52,742 nt of DNA from Actinomadura harenae (GCF_003696215.1 NZ_RFFG01000054.1:1-52742), one strand, 5' to 3'. Positions 33,910-42,874 are shown, numbered from the stretch's first letter. The notes: a model not told the origin generated them from the sequence alone. Numbers and translations: made by a program.

Positions 33910-34779
33910 TCAGATCACGGGCGGCCGTCCCGCCCGGGTGAGGCGCGCGACGGTGCGCCAGGCGATCGGCTTCCGCATCTGCTCGTGGCGTGTGGCCAAG
34001 CCCTCGCGGAAGCCGCGCAGGGAGGCGCCGAGCGCCGCCCGTGACCGCACTCGCGCGAGCGTCAGGAGTATCCACAGCCCCAGGTAGACCGAGGTCAGCG
34101 GCATCGGGAGGTTGCGGTGGGCGGCCCAGACGCGGTTCCGGGCGCTGAGCCGGTGGAAGCCCGCGTGCCGGGCGGGATCGGTGACCGGGTGGTGGACGAC
34201 GATCTGCGGTGCGTAGCGTCCGGTCCGTCCCAGGTCCCAGAGCCGCCAGGCCAGGTCCAGGCCCTCGTGGAACAGGAAGTAGTGCCCCGGCCACCCGCCC
34301 GCGCGTTCGAAGGCGTCCCGGCGGACCAGGACGATGCCCTCCGACATCGTCGCGACCGCTCCCCCGCGCTCCGGACGCGCCCCTCGTGGGCGGGGCACCC
34401 ACCGCGCCAGTGTCACGCCCGTCACCGGGTCGGCGATCCGCGGCTGCGCATAGGCGGCCTCGGGGTGCCGCTCGAGCTCGGCGACCAGCCGTGCGACGTC
34501 GTCGCGGCGCGGCAGGACGGCGTCGTTGTCGAAGAACAGGACGTACTCGCCGCCGCTGAGCGCGCCCGCGCCCACGTTCCGTCCCTCGGGGATGCCGACG
34601 TTGGAGGGCAGCGTGACGACCGTCCGGACGCCGTCGGGCACGCCCTCGGGGACGCAGCCGTTGCCGACGACCACGACGTCCAGGGTGACGCCCTCCTGGG
34701 CCAGCAGGGACGCCATGGCCTGGGCGAACTCGTCCGGACGGTCGTTCATGGTCAGGACCACCGCGTCAACCCCGCTCAT
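33910..34779 (-). CDS. GT2-family glycosyltransferase
   Basis: A 289-residue GT-A protein. The start VDAVVLTMNDRPDEFAQAM leads to SNVGIPEGRNVGAG, the DxD-type site YVLFFDNDAVL, and EGIVLVRRDAFERAGGWPGHYFLFHEGLDLAWR, the acceptor-side ED-type motif (E-G-L-D). A C-terminal hydrophobic helix (about residues 233-251) suggests membrane association. The acceptor is unknown, possibly cell-wall glycan. Lies 33 nt after the oxidoreductase gene on the same strand. Confidence 0.87.
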   Translation of the reverse strand: MSGVDAVVLTMNDRPDEFAQAMASLLAQEGVTLDVVVVGNGCVPEGVPDGVRTVVTLPSNVGIPEGRNVGAGALSGGEYVLFFDNDAVLPRRDDVARLVAELERHPEAAYAQPRIADPVTGVTLARWVPRPRGARPERGGAVATMSEGIVLVRRDAFERAGGWPGHYFLFHEGLDLAWRLWDLGRTGRYAPQIVVHHPVTDPARHAGFHRLSARNRVWAAHRNLPMPLTSVYLGLWILLTLARVRSRAALGASLRGFREGLATRHEQMRKPIAWRTVARLTRAGRPPVI

Positions 34780-34812
34780 GCCCGGAAGTGAAGCAGGCCG
34801 GGGCTCGGCGGA

Positions 34813-35733
34813 TCAGGGGATGAGGATGATTTTGCCTCGGGTGTGGCCGGTGCGGCTGGCGTCGAAGGCGGCGGCGACCTCGGGGAGGGGGAAGATGCGG
34901 GAGACCTCGACGGTCAGGACGCCCTGGTCGGCGAGGCCGGCGAGTTCGGTGAGGGCGGCGCCGTCGGGACGGGTCCAGATGGAGGAGCCGCCGTGGCGGC
35001 CGACGGCGGGGTCGGCGATGGAGGCGTGGCGGCCGCCGAAGGCGAGGACGGCGAGGGTGGTGTCGAGCTGGCCGCCGACGCAGTCGGCGACCGCCGTGAC
35101 GCCGCCCGGGGCCAGGTCGCGGAGGCGGGCCGTCTGGCCGTCCCCGTAGGCGACGGGCTCGGCGCCGAGGGTGCGGACGAAGTCGTGGTTGCGGGCCGAG
35201 GCGGTGCCAATGACGCGGGCGCCGCGCTCGCGGCCGAGCTGGACGGCGACGCTCCCGACGCCGCCGGAGGCGCCGTACACCAGCAGGACGTCGCCGGGCC
35301 CGACCTCGAGGCGGTTCAGCATGCGCAGCGCGGTGAGGCCCGCGAGCGGGAGGCCCGCGGACTGGGCCCAGTCGAGCGCGACCGGGCGGCGGGCGAGGAA
35401 CCCGGCCGGGACGGCGACGTACTCGGCGAACGTGCCGTGCCGGACGATCGGCATGCGGGCGTAGGCGATCACCTCGTCGCCGTTCGCGAACTCGGGTGTG
35501 TCGGGGCCCGCGCCGGTGACGACGCCCGCGACGTCCCAGCCGGGGACGACCGGGAAGACCGCCTCGATCATGGGGTCCAGGCCGCCCGCCATGACCTTCC
35601 AGTCCACCGGGTTGACGCCGGCGGCGCGCACCTCGACCAGGACCTCGCCCGGTCCGACGCGGGGGTCGGGGACGTCCCCGAACCGCAGGCGCGCGTTGTC
35701 GGCGGCGTAGGCGTCGTAGCTGGCGGCCTTCAT
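34813..35733 (-). CDS. NADP-dependent quinone oxidoreductase (MDR family)
   Basis: A 306-residue zinc-free medium-chain reductase. The GroES-like N-terminus holds RAAGVNPVDWKVMAG, and the nucleotide-binding turn is VYGASGGVGSVAVQLGRERGARVIG. The catalytic zinc cysteines of alcohol dehydrogenases are absent, as in QOR-type enzymes. It likely reduces quinones or enones with NADPH. It begins 25 nt after the DHA2 transporter stop and is probably co-transcribed, linking detoxification with export. Confidence 0.88.
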   Translation of the reverse strand: MKAASYDAYAADNARLRFGDVPDPRVGPGEVLVEVRAAGVNPVDWKVMAGGLDPMIEAVFPVVPGWDVAGVVTGAGPDTPEFANGDEVIAYARMPIVRHGTFAEYVAVPAGFLARRPVALDWAQSAGLPLAGLTALRMLNRLEVGPGDVLLVYGASGGVGSVAVQLGRERGARVIGTASARNHDFVRTLGAEPVAYGDGQTARLRDLAPGGVTAVADCVGGQLDTTLAVLAFGGRHASIADPAVGRHGGSSIWTRPDGAALTELAGLADQGVLTVEVSRIFPLPEVAAAFDASRTGHTRGKIILIP

Positions 35734-35758
35734 CGTGGACGGTCCCTTCCGGGCGGGG

Positions 35759-37297
35759 TCAGTGGTCGCTCTCGGTGGGCCGGAAGTCCGGCGGGATCAC
35801 CCGGTACCCGATGTATCCGGACACGAGCAGCAGGATTCCGGCGATGGCGAACGAGACGCCGAGCGCGTGCGTGAACGAGGACGCCGCGGCCGCCATGATG
35901 CGGAGGCCGAGCCCGCCGCCGTTCTGCGCGGCGACGACGGCGGCCTCGCCGATCGAGTCCCGGACGCGCGCCATCTGCGCCTCGCCGAGGCCGAGGCTCG
36001 GCACGTCCCCTCGGTAGACGACGGCGGCGAGGCTGCCGATCCCGGCGACGCCCATCGCGGTGCCCAGCTCGTAGGAGATCTCCTCGACCGCCGCGGCCCC
36101 GCCCGCCTCCTCCTGCGGCGAGGACGACAGCAGCGCCACGGACGCGGCCGTCGTGGCGATCCCGAACCCGGCGCCGAGGCACAGCAGCGCGATCGCGATC
36201 TCGACGTACTCCAGCCGCCCCGCGAGGTCGGCGACCCACGGCACGGCCATCCCGACGGCCGCGAGGGCCATGCCCGCGCCGAGCACGACGCGGACGGAGA
36301 ACCGCTCCATGAGCCGGGGCGTGAACAGCGGCGCGACGATCAGCATGGACGGGGCGGGCAGCAGCCGCAGCCCGGCGGCGAACGGCTCCAGGCCGCGCGC
36401 GTACTGGAACCACTGGGTGAGCAGGAACAGGACCGCGCCGAGCGCCATCATCCCGAGGAAGATCGCGACGGCCGAGACGCTGAAGACCGGGTCGCCGAAC
36501 ATCCGCACCGCCAGCAGCGGGTTGGCGATCCGCAGTTCCCGCCGGACGAACAGGGTCAGCGTGACCGCGGCGACGACCAGCAGCGCCAGGCCGCTCGGGA
36601 CGTCGTGCCCGCCGACCAGCTTGATGCCCCCGGCGAGCGAGACCATCCCGACCACCGACAGGACGACGCCCCACCAGTCCCAGCGTCCCTCGCGCGGATG
36701 GGACGACTCGGGCACCAGCCACAGCGCGAACGCGACGCACACGACGGCGACCGGGATGTTCAGCAGGAACGCGGCCTTCCAGCCGTAGGCCTGGACGACC
36801 AGGCCGCCGACGAGCGGGCCGAGCGCCATGCCCGCGCCGATCACGGCCGTCCAGACGCTGTAGGCGACGGCGCGTTCGCGCGGGTCGGTGAACACCACGC
36901 GCAGGATCGAGATCGTGGACGGCATGATGGCCGCGCCGCCGACGCCGAGCAGCGCCCGCGCGGCGATCACGACCCAGGGCGCGGTGGCGACGACCGCGAG
37001 CAGCGAGGCCGCCGCGAAGATCCCGAAGCCGATGAGCAGCAGGCGGCGCCGTCCCCAGCGGTCGCCGAGCGCGCCCGCGGTGATGAGCAGCCCGGACAGG
37101 ACCAGCGCGTACGCGTCGATGATCCACAGCTGCTCGACCGAGGTCGGCCGCAGGTCGGCCACGAGCGACGGGAACGCCACGTTGAGGATCGTGGCGTCCA
37201 TCGCGATGATCAGCAGGCTGCCGGACAGGACCGCCAGGACGGCCCAGCGCCGCCGCGTCCCGGTCCCGGTCCCTGTCCCGGCCGCGTCCCCGGTCAC
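35759..37297 (-). CDS. DHA2-type 14-helix MFS transporter
   Basis: A 512-residue EmrB/QacA-type exporter. The first helix contains MDATILNVAFPSL, the D1-type motif of this family. The loop motif ALGDRWGRRRLLLIG and motif C (AVIGAGMALGPLVGGLVV) follow. GTG at 37297 overlaps the DUF6069 stop as GTGA; this start restores the complete first helix with a short Gly/Thr-repeat N-terminus (TGTGTGTRRR). In-frame sequence further upstream belongs to the DUF6069 gene in another frame. Predicted proton-driven drug efflux. Confidence 0.9.
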   Translation of the reverse strand: MTGDAAGTGTGTGTRRRWAVLAVLSGSLLIIAMDATILNVAFPSLVADLRPTSVEQLWIIDAYALVLSGLLITAGALGDRWGRRRLLLIGFGIFAAASLLAVVATAPWVVIAARALLGVGGAAIMPSTISILRVVFTDPRERAVAYSVWTAVIGAGMALGPLVGGLVVQAYGWKAAFLLNIPVAVVCVAFALWLVPESSHPREGRWDWWGVVLSVVGMVSLAGGIKLVGGHDVPSGLALLVVAAVTLTLFVRRELRIANPLLAVRMFGDPVFSVSAVAIFLGMMALGAVLFLLTQWFQYARGLEPFAAGLRLLPAPSMLIVAPLFTPRLMERFSVRVVLGAGMALAAVGMAVPWVADLAGRLEYVEIAIALLCLGAGFGIATTAASVALLSSSPQEEAGGAAAVEEISYELGTAMGVAGIGSLAAVVYRGDVPSLGLGEAQMARVRDSIGEAAVVAAQNGGGLGLRIMAAAASSFTHALGVSFAIAGILLLVSGYIGYRVIPPDFRPTESDH

Positions 37298-37803
37298 CCG
37301 TAGTACCCCGGCGGCGGCGGCCGGGGCTCCTCGGGCCGCTGCACCGCCGCGGACGCGACCGCGCACAGCAGGCTGACGATGGCGACGCCGGTGACGAGGT
37401 TGATCGCCGCGGTGGCGAGCGCGGAGTCGACGGGGTCGGTCACGGTCAGCGGCAGCAGGACGGCCGCGGCGGTCGCCAGGCTCCCGATCCAGCCGAAGAA
37501 CGCGACCGGCCTCGGCACCGCGACGAGCAGCAGGTGCAGCAGGGCGGTCGCGAGCAGCGCCGCGGCGGCCGCGGCGACCGCGTAGCTCGTGGTCGAGGAG
37601 TCGCCGTAGGTGCCCCGCCCGCTGGGCGCGAGCACCGGGATGTTCAGGACGCCGCGGACGAGCAGCACCCCGACCACCACGACGAGGGCGGCGACGACGG
37701 CCGTCGCGAGGCCCCCGGCCCACAGCCGTCCGGGGCGGAGCCGGGCCCGGGACGCCGCCGGGTCGTCCGGCCGGGACGAGGGCCCGTACATCGAGTCCGA
37801 CAC
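37294..37803 (-). CDS. DUF6069-family membrane protein
   Basis: A 169-residue protein with four membrane helices. The third-helix segment LLHLLLVAVPRPVAFFGWIGSLAT is the DUF6069 signature as I remember it. It ends in a Pro-rich tail (PRPPPPGYYG). GTG 37803 is preferred because GGGAGGAGG lies 8 nt before it; a GTG seven codons upstream overlaps that site. Translationally coupled to the DHA2 transporter (GTGA), so it may be an accessory subunit. Function unknown. Confidence 0.8.
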   Translation of the reverse strand: MSDSMYGPSSRPDDPAASRARLRPGRLWAGGLATAVVAALVVVVGVLLVRGVLNIPVLAPSGRGTYGDSSTTSYAVAAAAAALLATALLHLLLVAVPRPVAFFGWIGSLATAAAVLLPLTVTDPVDSALATAAINLVTGVAIVSLLCAVASAAVQRPEEPRPPPPGYYG

Positions 37804-37921
37804 GAGCCCTGCCTCCTCCCGCACCGCCCGTCATGGGACCCGTAGCCGCAACCTCTCAGCGGGAAGCCCACAATCCGCCCCAGGTTGGGCAAAAGGTGAG
37901 GTCAGGGGGCGGGTGGACGCG

Positions 37922-38281
37922 TCAGGAGACGGCCTGCGCGAGGACCATCCCGACCCACGCCGCGCCCAGTCCCGCGCCGAGCGAAGCGACGACGTTGAGC
38001 ACGGCGGACGGCCGCGCCCCGGTCTCGGCGAGCCGGACGGTCTCGTACCCGAACGTGGAGTAGGTGGTCAGCGCGCCGCAGAACCCGGTTCCGGCGAGCG
38101 CCATGAGCCCGCCGCCCGCGGGGTAGGCGGCGAGGAACCCCAGCAGCAGGCACCCGACCACGTTGACGGCGAACGTCCCCCAGGGGAAGGACGAGTCGTG
38201 CCGGGCCTGGACGGCGCGGTCGGTCAGGTAGCGGGCGGGCGCGCCGAGGGCCGCGCCGAGGGCGACGAGGAGCAGCGTCAT
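37922..38281 (-). CDS. crcB: CrcB/Fluc fluoride channel, short subunit
   Basis: A 119-residue four-helix fluoride exporter. Signatures: GAPARYLTDR in the first helix, FPWGTFAVNVVGCLLLGFL and GFCGALTTYSTFGYET, the latter holding the Phe/Thr residues that line the pore. Its ATG overlaps the stop of the second crcB as ATGA. Fluc channels are antiparallel dimers; Gram-positive pairs like this usually form the heterodimer. Located in the cytoplasmic membrane. Confidence 0.93.
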   Translation of the reverse strand: MTLLLVALGAALGAPARYLTDRAVQARHDSSFPWGTFAVNVVGCLLLGFLAAYPAGGGLMALAGTGFCGALTTYSTFGYETVRLAETGARPSAVLNVVASLGAGLGAAWVGMVLAQAVS

Positions 38282-38844
38282 CGGGCGTCCCCCTCGGACG
38301 CCACGGCGCTCACCCTGGCCCCGGCCTCCCCGGGCGCGACGGCCCCGGGCTCGGCCGCCCCGGCGGCGTCCCTCGACCGTGTCCGGGCCGGGGTGAGCGC
38401 GCGGGTCAGCCGGACGCCGGTCCAGACGGCGGCGAGCGCCGTCACCAGGGTCGCGGCCAGGTAGGCGAGCGCGATGCCGGGCGCGCCGTTCCCGACCGCC
38501 TGCTGGACGTCCACCATCGCGGTGGAGAAGGTGGTGAACCCGCCGAGCACCCCGACCCCGAGGAACGGGCGCAGCAGCGGGTGCGGGCGCAGCACCTCGG
38601 TGATCACCACCATGAGCACGCCGATGATCAGGCAGCCGGAGACGTTCGTCCCGAAGGTGGCCCAGGGGAACGCGCCGGGCCGGTGCGGGAAGGCCGTGGC
38701 GAGCCCGTACCGGGCGAGCGCCCCGCAGACGCCGCCGAGCGAGATCGCGCCGAGCGTCGCCCAGGGCGCGTGGGCCAGCTCACGGCGCTGCTGCGGGATG
38801 CTCAGCTCCACGTCGGGGTCGACGGGCAGCCGGGGATCGGACAT
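38278..38844 (-). CDS. crcB: CrcB/Fluc fluoride channel, long subunit
   Basis: A 188-residue partner Fluc subunit. The core has GALARYGLATAF, PWATFGTNVSGCLIIGVL and GVLGGFTTFSTAMVD. It carries an N-terminal extension (MSDPRLPVDPDVELS...) and a C-terminal Ala/Gly/Glu tail of about 35 residues not needed for the channel. ATG 38844 has AGGAGG at good spacing, partly enclosed in a leader hairpin (38853-38884). I could not see the fluoride-riboswitch consensus upstream. Confidence 0.93.
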   Translation of the reverse strand: MSDPRLPVDPDVELSIPQQRRELAHAPWATLGAISLGGVCGALARYGLATAFPHRPGAFPWATFGTNVSGCLIIGVLMVVITEVLRPHPLLRPFLGVGVLGGFTTFSTAMVDVQQAVGNGAPGIALAYLAATLVTALAAVWTGVRLTRALTPARTRSRDAAGAAEPGAVAPGEAGARVSAVASEGDAR

Positions 38845-38852
38845 CGGTTCCT

Positions 38853-38884
38853 CCTACCAGGGCACAGCTGATCACTCTGGTAGG
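38853..38884 (-). promoter_or_regulatory. crcB leader hairpin overlapping the ribosome binding site
   Basis: In transcript sense, CCTACCAG pairs perfectly with CTGGTAGG across a 16-nt loop containing TGATCA. The 3' arm ends in the first three bases of AGGAGG (38855-38850), 5-6 nt before the ATG. It could restrain translation or be a dimeric protein site. Confidence 0.5.
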
Positions 38885-39056
38885 GACCGTTGGCGAGCGG
38901 GTCAGGCTTCGCGGTTGCCCCGGGCCCGTCTCGGCGGGCGGCCGGGGGCGGCGGGCCCCACCGCCGCGGGCTCGTTCTCACGAGGACCTCGGATCAGTCT
39001 AACCGGCCCCGCCCCGTCCGGCATGCGAGCGGGATCACACCCGCCCTTGATCACGC

Positions 39057-39097
39057 GGGACGCCCGCCCCCGGCCGAGCGGCGGGGACGGGCGTCCC
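39057..39097 (-). terminator. Hairpin after the BNR-repeat gene
   Basis: GGGACGCCCG (39057-39066) and CGGGCGTCCC (39088-39097) pair perfectly, with a CCCC/GGGG inner extension. It lies 20 nt past the stop of the secreted protein gene. The rest of 38885-39056 shows no gene and should hold the crcB promoter. Confidence 0.68.
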
Positions 39098-39116
39098 GAG
39101 CGGAAGGCCGCCGGGG

Positions 39117-40670
39117 TCAGTGACGGCGCGGGTGGGCGTTCGGGTGCGCCGGGACGGTGAGGCGCGGCGCGGCGTGCGCGAGCGGCGGACCGGCGTTGAC
39201 CGGCCAGGCCCCGAAGACGCCGGTGTAGACGTCCGTCGGGTCGGACGCGTCGCCGGTGGTGGCGACGAGCGCGGGCCGGAACGCGGTGCCGCCGCTGACC
39301 GCGACGGACTCGTAGTCGCCGAGGAAGTGGCCCCATCCGGCGTACGGCGCGAGCAGCCAGTCGAACACGCCGGAGACCCGGCGCTCGGACGGCTGCGTCC
39401 CGCCGCGCCCGTAGGTCACCATCCACATGGCCGTCGGCAGCGTGGTCGTGTTACCCGGCTGGAGGTAGCGCAGGTCGTAGTAGGTGACCGCGAGCTGGCC
39501 GCGGTCGTTCACCGCGATGGACGGCGTGAACGCGGCCGCCGCCGGGGCCCGGTTGATCTGGACGGGCGCGGACCAGGTCCGGCCGTGGTCGGTGGAGTGG
39601 ACCAGCTCGACGTCGTCGTACTTGCCGCCGGTGAACGCCGATCCCTCGAACGCGGCGTACAGCTCGCCGGTGACGGGGTCGATGGCCGCGCTGATCAGGT
39701 TCGCGCCGCCGCGCAGGGCCTTGCTCGCGTCGTCCGGCGCGTTCGGGTCGACCTCAGGGACGGACGTGTCGGCGGCGATGGTCGTGGGCCTGCTCCAGGT
39801 GCGGCCCTGGTCGTGGGACGTGACGAACGCGAAGTGCAGGTCCGTCGCCTGGGTCCCGGTGGCGTCGCTGTAGGTCTGCCACTCGAAGAAGTCGTAGAGG
39901 GTGCCGGTGCGCGCGTCGGGGACGATGACGTTGCCGATGGTCTGCGAGTTCGGGACGCCGCTGGTGTCGACGAACGCGTGCGCGGTGCCCCAGGTGCGCC
40001 CGTGGTCGCGGGTGATCGCGATGTAGGACGGCCCGTCGTAGTGCGCGCCGGGTCCGCTCGCGACCTGGTCGATGCGGTCCCAGACCTGGTAGGCGGTGCC
40101 GGGGTGGAGCGGGTCGGCGGTGACCGAGTTCTTGTCGTCGGTGAACGCCGCGTCGGTGTCGTCGATGAGCTGGGTGACGTGCGTCCAGGTCTTGCCGCTG
40201 TCGTAGGACGTGGCGGCGCCGACGCCGTTGCGCGGGCCGTTGGTGTCGAAGTCCAGGCCGCTGGAGTAGGCGACGCCGTCGGGGCCGAAGTCGACCCAGG
40301 CGTCCGAGGCGCGCTCGTAGTTCAGGCCGCCCGGCGCGCACTTGCTGAAGGGCAGCGGCACCTTGGTGAAGTGCCTCCCGTCGGTGCTGTAGGACTCGGC
40401 GACGCCGCGCGCGCCGCCGTTCGACCAGCGGTCCTGCTGGTAGGCGGAGATGACGTGGCCGGGGTCGTGCCGGTCGACGGCGATCCAGGGCTCGTCCTCG
40501 GAGCCGGGTGAGACGACCGAGCCGGGCTTGTCCCCGGCGGTGCAGGAGGCGTAGGGGTTGCCGGGCGAGATGTTCTGGAGGGACGACCCGGCGGCGGCGG
40601 ACGCGACGGCGGTCAGCGCCCCGCCCAGCACCAGGGCGAGCCCGGCGGCGGTCAGACTTCGTGTTCGCAT
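39117..40670 (-). CDS. Secreted sialidase-like BNR/Asp-box repeat protein
   Basis: A 517-residue exported beta-propeller protein. Signal peptide MRTRSLTAAGLALVLGGAL... ends at ASA-AAG near residue 26. Asp-box units recur: SYDSGKTW, TRDHGRTW, SHDQGRTW and STDHGRTW, with a weaker YSTDGRHF. This repeat occurs in sialidases and in many non-enzymatic secreted propellers; I cannot confirm the sialidase arginine triad, so the enzymatic role is open. ATG 40670 has AGGAGTCC upstream. A strong terminator follows. Confidence 0.83.
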   Translation of the reverse strand: MRTRSLTAAGLALVLGGALTAVASAAAGSSLQNISPGNPYASCTAGDKPGSVVSPGSEDEPWIAVDRHDPGHVISAYQQDRWSNGGARGVAESYSTDGRHFTKVPLPFSKCAPGGLNYERASDAWVDFGPDGVAYSSGLDFDTNGPRNGVGAATSYDSGKTWTHVTQLIDDTDAAFTDDKNSVTADPLHPGTAYQVWDRIDQVASGPGAHYDGPSYIAITRDHGRTWGTAHAFVDTSGVPNSQTIGNVIVPDARTGTLYDFFEWQTYSDATGTQATDLHFAFVTSHDQGRTWSRPTTIAADTSVPEVDPNAPDDASKALRGGANLISAAIDPVTGELYAAFEGSAFTGGKYDDVELVHSTDHGRTWSAPVQINRAPAAAAFTPSIAVNDRGQLAVTYYDLRYLQPGNTTTLPTAMWMVTYGRGGTQPSERRVSGVFDWLLAPYAGWGHFLGDYESVAVSGGTAFRPALVATTGDASDPTDVYTGVFGAWPVNAGPPLAHAAPRLTVPAHPNAHPRRH

Positions 40671-40784
40671 GCGGACTCCTCGACGAGCTTCCGCTACAGA
40701 GGCGTAGATCTTCACGGCCTTCGCAGGGAACGTAGATCTGCCCTGGGCCCCCTACAACCCCCGCTGGCCGACCCCGGTCAATCC

Positions 40785-40810
40785 CGTCCCGTCCGGTTCC
40801 GGACGGGACG
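40785..40810 (-). terminator. 12-bp perfect hairpin ending the four-gene operon
   Basis: CGTCCCGTCCGG (40785-40796) and its exact complement (40799-40810) around TT. It is 10 nt past the stop of the 682-residue exported protein gene, closing the operon that starts at 45059. Confidence 0.75.
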
Positions 40811-40820
40811 GAGGATCAGG

Positions 40821-42869
40821 TCAGGGGCGGGTTCGGCGCTTCCGGGTGTTTCCGCGCAGCCCGAAGGCGACGACGCCGAGGCCCGCCGCGATCAGGACGA
40901 TCAGTCCGGTGCGTCCGCCGAAGAAGCCCTTGACGGAGTTTCCCGTGCGGTCCCAGAAGCCGGCCGTGGGCGCGGCGGTGCGCTGGCCGAGCCAGATCGA
41001 GCCGTCCGGCGCGGTGGCGGCGCGGGTTCCCGAGGTCTTCGCGGTCTCGGGCAGCCTCGGGTACCGCCGGTCGGTCTCGGCCGCGTCGAGCTTGGTCGGC
41101 GACAGCCTGCTGAAGTCCACGCCGCCGAACGTCATCTTCGTGACCAGCTCACGGTCGCCCAGCCGCGTCGTCTCGGTGAACGTGAAGTCCCCCCGCCGGA
41201 AGGACCGGACGAACGCGTCGTAGACCTGCCTCGGCCGCCACCCGTCCGTGCTCTCGGCCGGTCCGAGGTCGCCGGACCCGATCAGCCCGTCGAAGGACGT
41301 GCGCTCGCCCGCGTCGTGCCGCCGCCTGATCCACTCGGCGATGACGCGGGCGGTGAACGCGCGCCGCAGCGGCGCGTACTCGGGCGCGGTGTTGACGGCC
41401 CGCACGATCTCCGGCAGGACGAGCCGCTTCTCGGCGGCCTCCCCCGCCGCCTGGACCTTCGGGTCGGTGCCGCACCCGCCCGGGACGGTCAGCGCCTGCA
41501 CCTTCACGTCCAGCGCGGCCTTGAGGATCGACAGGGTGTCGCCGTCCTCGCGCACCTGCACGTCACCCGGCACGATCCACATCCGGGAGGTGTAGCAGAC
41601 CTGCCCGGACGGTCCCCCCAGCGTGTTCCAGTACTCCGCGCCGAGCCGCGTCCTCGGGTCGAGCAGTCTGCCCTCGGTGCGCTTCATCGCGTAGTCCGCC
41701 TCGAGGAGGGCCCGTCCGGCGCCGGTGCGCCCGAGCCGCGGGTCGATGATCCGGTCGGGCTCGCTCGGGTTGAGGTTCACCCAGAAGCGCGACGGGTCGA
41801 GGACGAGCCAGGTCCGCAGGTCGGCGGCGCTGGAGATGACGGCGTCCCCGCCGTCCAGGAAGCTCTGCCGGGCGCCGGGCGCGGCGGGCCGTCCGGAGAA
41901 CGCGTACTGGACCCGCCCGTGGGACGGATCGTCCGACATGTACCGCATCTGGAGCGTCGAGAAGTCCACCCCGCCCAGGTCGCGGGATCCCAGCGCCTGC
42001 CCCAGCGGCCCTGCCTGCGGCGCCGTGCGCGTGCGGCCGCACGGGCCGTCGTCCGCCGCGAGCGCCAACGGGACGAACGCCATCGCGACGGGCTTCGGCT
42101 TCGGTTTCGGCTTCGGCTTGGCACCGGGCTTGGCCGGGCAGGGCAGGGCGAGCTGCGCGAGGGTCGCCGCCGTGGGCTTGACGACCTGGCTCCCCTTCGC
42201 ACGCCACTGGGCCCGGAGCGCCGCAAGGTCCCGGTCGACGTTCTTGGCGGTGCGGCCGAAGGTGTAGTTCATCCCCCCGTTGTCGCGGAGCGTCCGGTAC
42301 CGGTCGTGATCGGTGCCGGGCGCGGAGCCGAGGAGGAACCAGCAGCGCGAGTCGCACTCCTCCCGCTCGGACTCGGCCGAGAACACCCGGCTCGTAGAAA
42401 TCTGGTTCTCGGCGAGCCAGAGGTCGAGCAGTTCCTCGGAGTGCTCGTTCTCGTGGTGGGTCCCGATCGTGTCCTGCACGATGTTGTAGTCCTCGTCGAA
42501 CACCAGGAAGAGGCTGTTCGTGAGGATGCCGCCGGTCACATGCGGGCCGGGCGCGTTGGCGGTGACCACGCGTCGCACCGGGCCGCCGTTCACGAGCGTG
42601 AAGGCGAACACGGCGACGTTGCGTCCCGGGGTGATCGCGGGCCACTCCATCGGCGCGCTCGCCCCGAACCGCGACTCGTACTCCCGGATGAACGCCTTGA
42701 TCGCCATGCCGTCCGGCGTCGTCCCCCAGGGGACGGTGTTGCCGCCCGGCATGGTCGGCGCCACGAGGCCGGGCGCGGCCGGGGGCGTCGCCGCGACCGC
42801 TCCCCCGGGCGCGAGCCAGGCGGCGAGGAGGACGGCGACGACGGCGATCCGGCCCGCTGTGGCCCGCAT
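40821..42869 (-). CDS. Exported, membrane-anchored protein with deaminase-like domain
   Basis: A 682-residue protein. Signal peptide residues 1-27 (ending AVAA-T). Residues about 80-225 hold H143-S-E145 and C172-x3-C176 (HSEELLDLWLAEN and SEREECDSRCWFLL), then MNYTFGRT, an arrangement resembling nucleic-acid/nucleotide deaminase domains. A KPKPKPKPKP linker (251-260) leads to a second domain, about 295-590, with RFWVNLNPSEPDRIIDPRLG, seen in large secreted actinomycete proteins of unknown function as I recall. GGVDFS occurs twice (299 and 582). A membrane helix (about 654-670) and a basic tail close the protein. Its ATG is 5 nt after the upstream gene's stop. Deaminase activity is inferred only. 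Confidence 0.7.
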   Translation of the reverse strand: MRATAGRIAVVAVLLAAWLAPGGAVAATPPAAPGLVAPTMPGGNTVPWGTTPDGMAIKAFIREYESRFGASAPMEWPAITPGRNVAVFAFTLVNGGPVRRVVTANAPGPHVTGGILTNSLFLVFDEDYNIVQDTIGTHHENEHSEELLDLWLAENQISTSRVFSAESEREECDSRCWFLLGSAPGTDHDRYRTLRDNGGMNYTFGRTAKNVDRDLAALRAQWRAKGSQVVKPTAATLAQLALPCPAKPGAKPKPKPKPKPVAMAFVPLALAADDGPCGRTRTAPQAGPLGQALGSRDLGGVDFSTLQMRYMSDDPSHGRVQYAFSGRPAAPGARQSFLDGGDAVISSAADLRTWLVLDPSRFWVNLNPSEPDRIIDPRLGRTGAGRALLEADYAMKRTEGRLLDPRTRLGAEYWNTLGGPSGQVCYTSRMWIVPGDVQVREDGDTLSILKAALDVKVQALTVPGGCGTDPKVQAAGEAAEKRLVLPEIVRAVNTAPEYAPLRRAFTARVIAEWIRRRHDAGERTSFDGLIGSGDLGPAESTDGWRPRQVYDAFVRSFRRGDFTFTETTRLGDRELVTKMTFGGVDFSRLSPTKLDAAETDRRYPRLPETAKTSGTRAATAPDGSIWLGQRTAAPTAGFWDRTGNSVKGFFGGRTGLIVLIAAGLGVVAFGLRGNTRKRRTRP

Positions 42870-42874
42870 GGCGG

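Noticed and set aside
34813..35733. Zinc alcohol dehydrogenase assignment
   Set aside because: The catalytic and structural zinc cysteines are missing, so a QOR-type reductase fits better.
38845..39000. Fluoride riboswitch ahead of crcB
   Set aside because: The conserved aptamer segments and pseudoknot pairing could not be found by eye; only a simple hairpin is present.
41040..41054. LPETA motif (residues 606-610) as a sortase signal in the 682-residue protein
   Set aside because: A sortase signal needs the membrane helix within a few residues; here the helix starts about 45 residues later.
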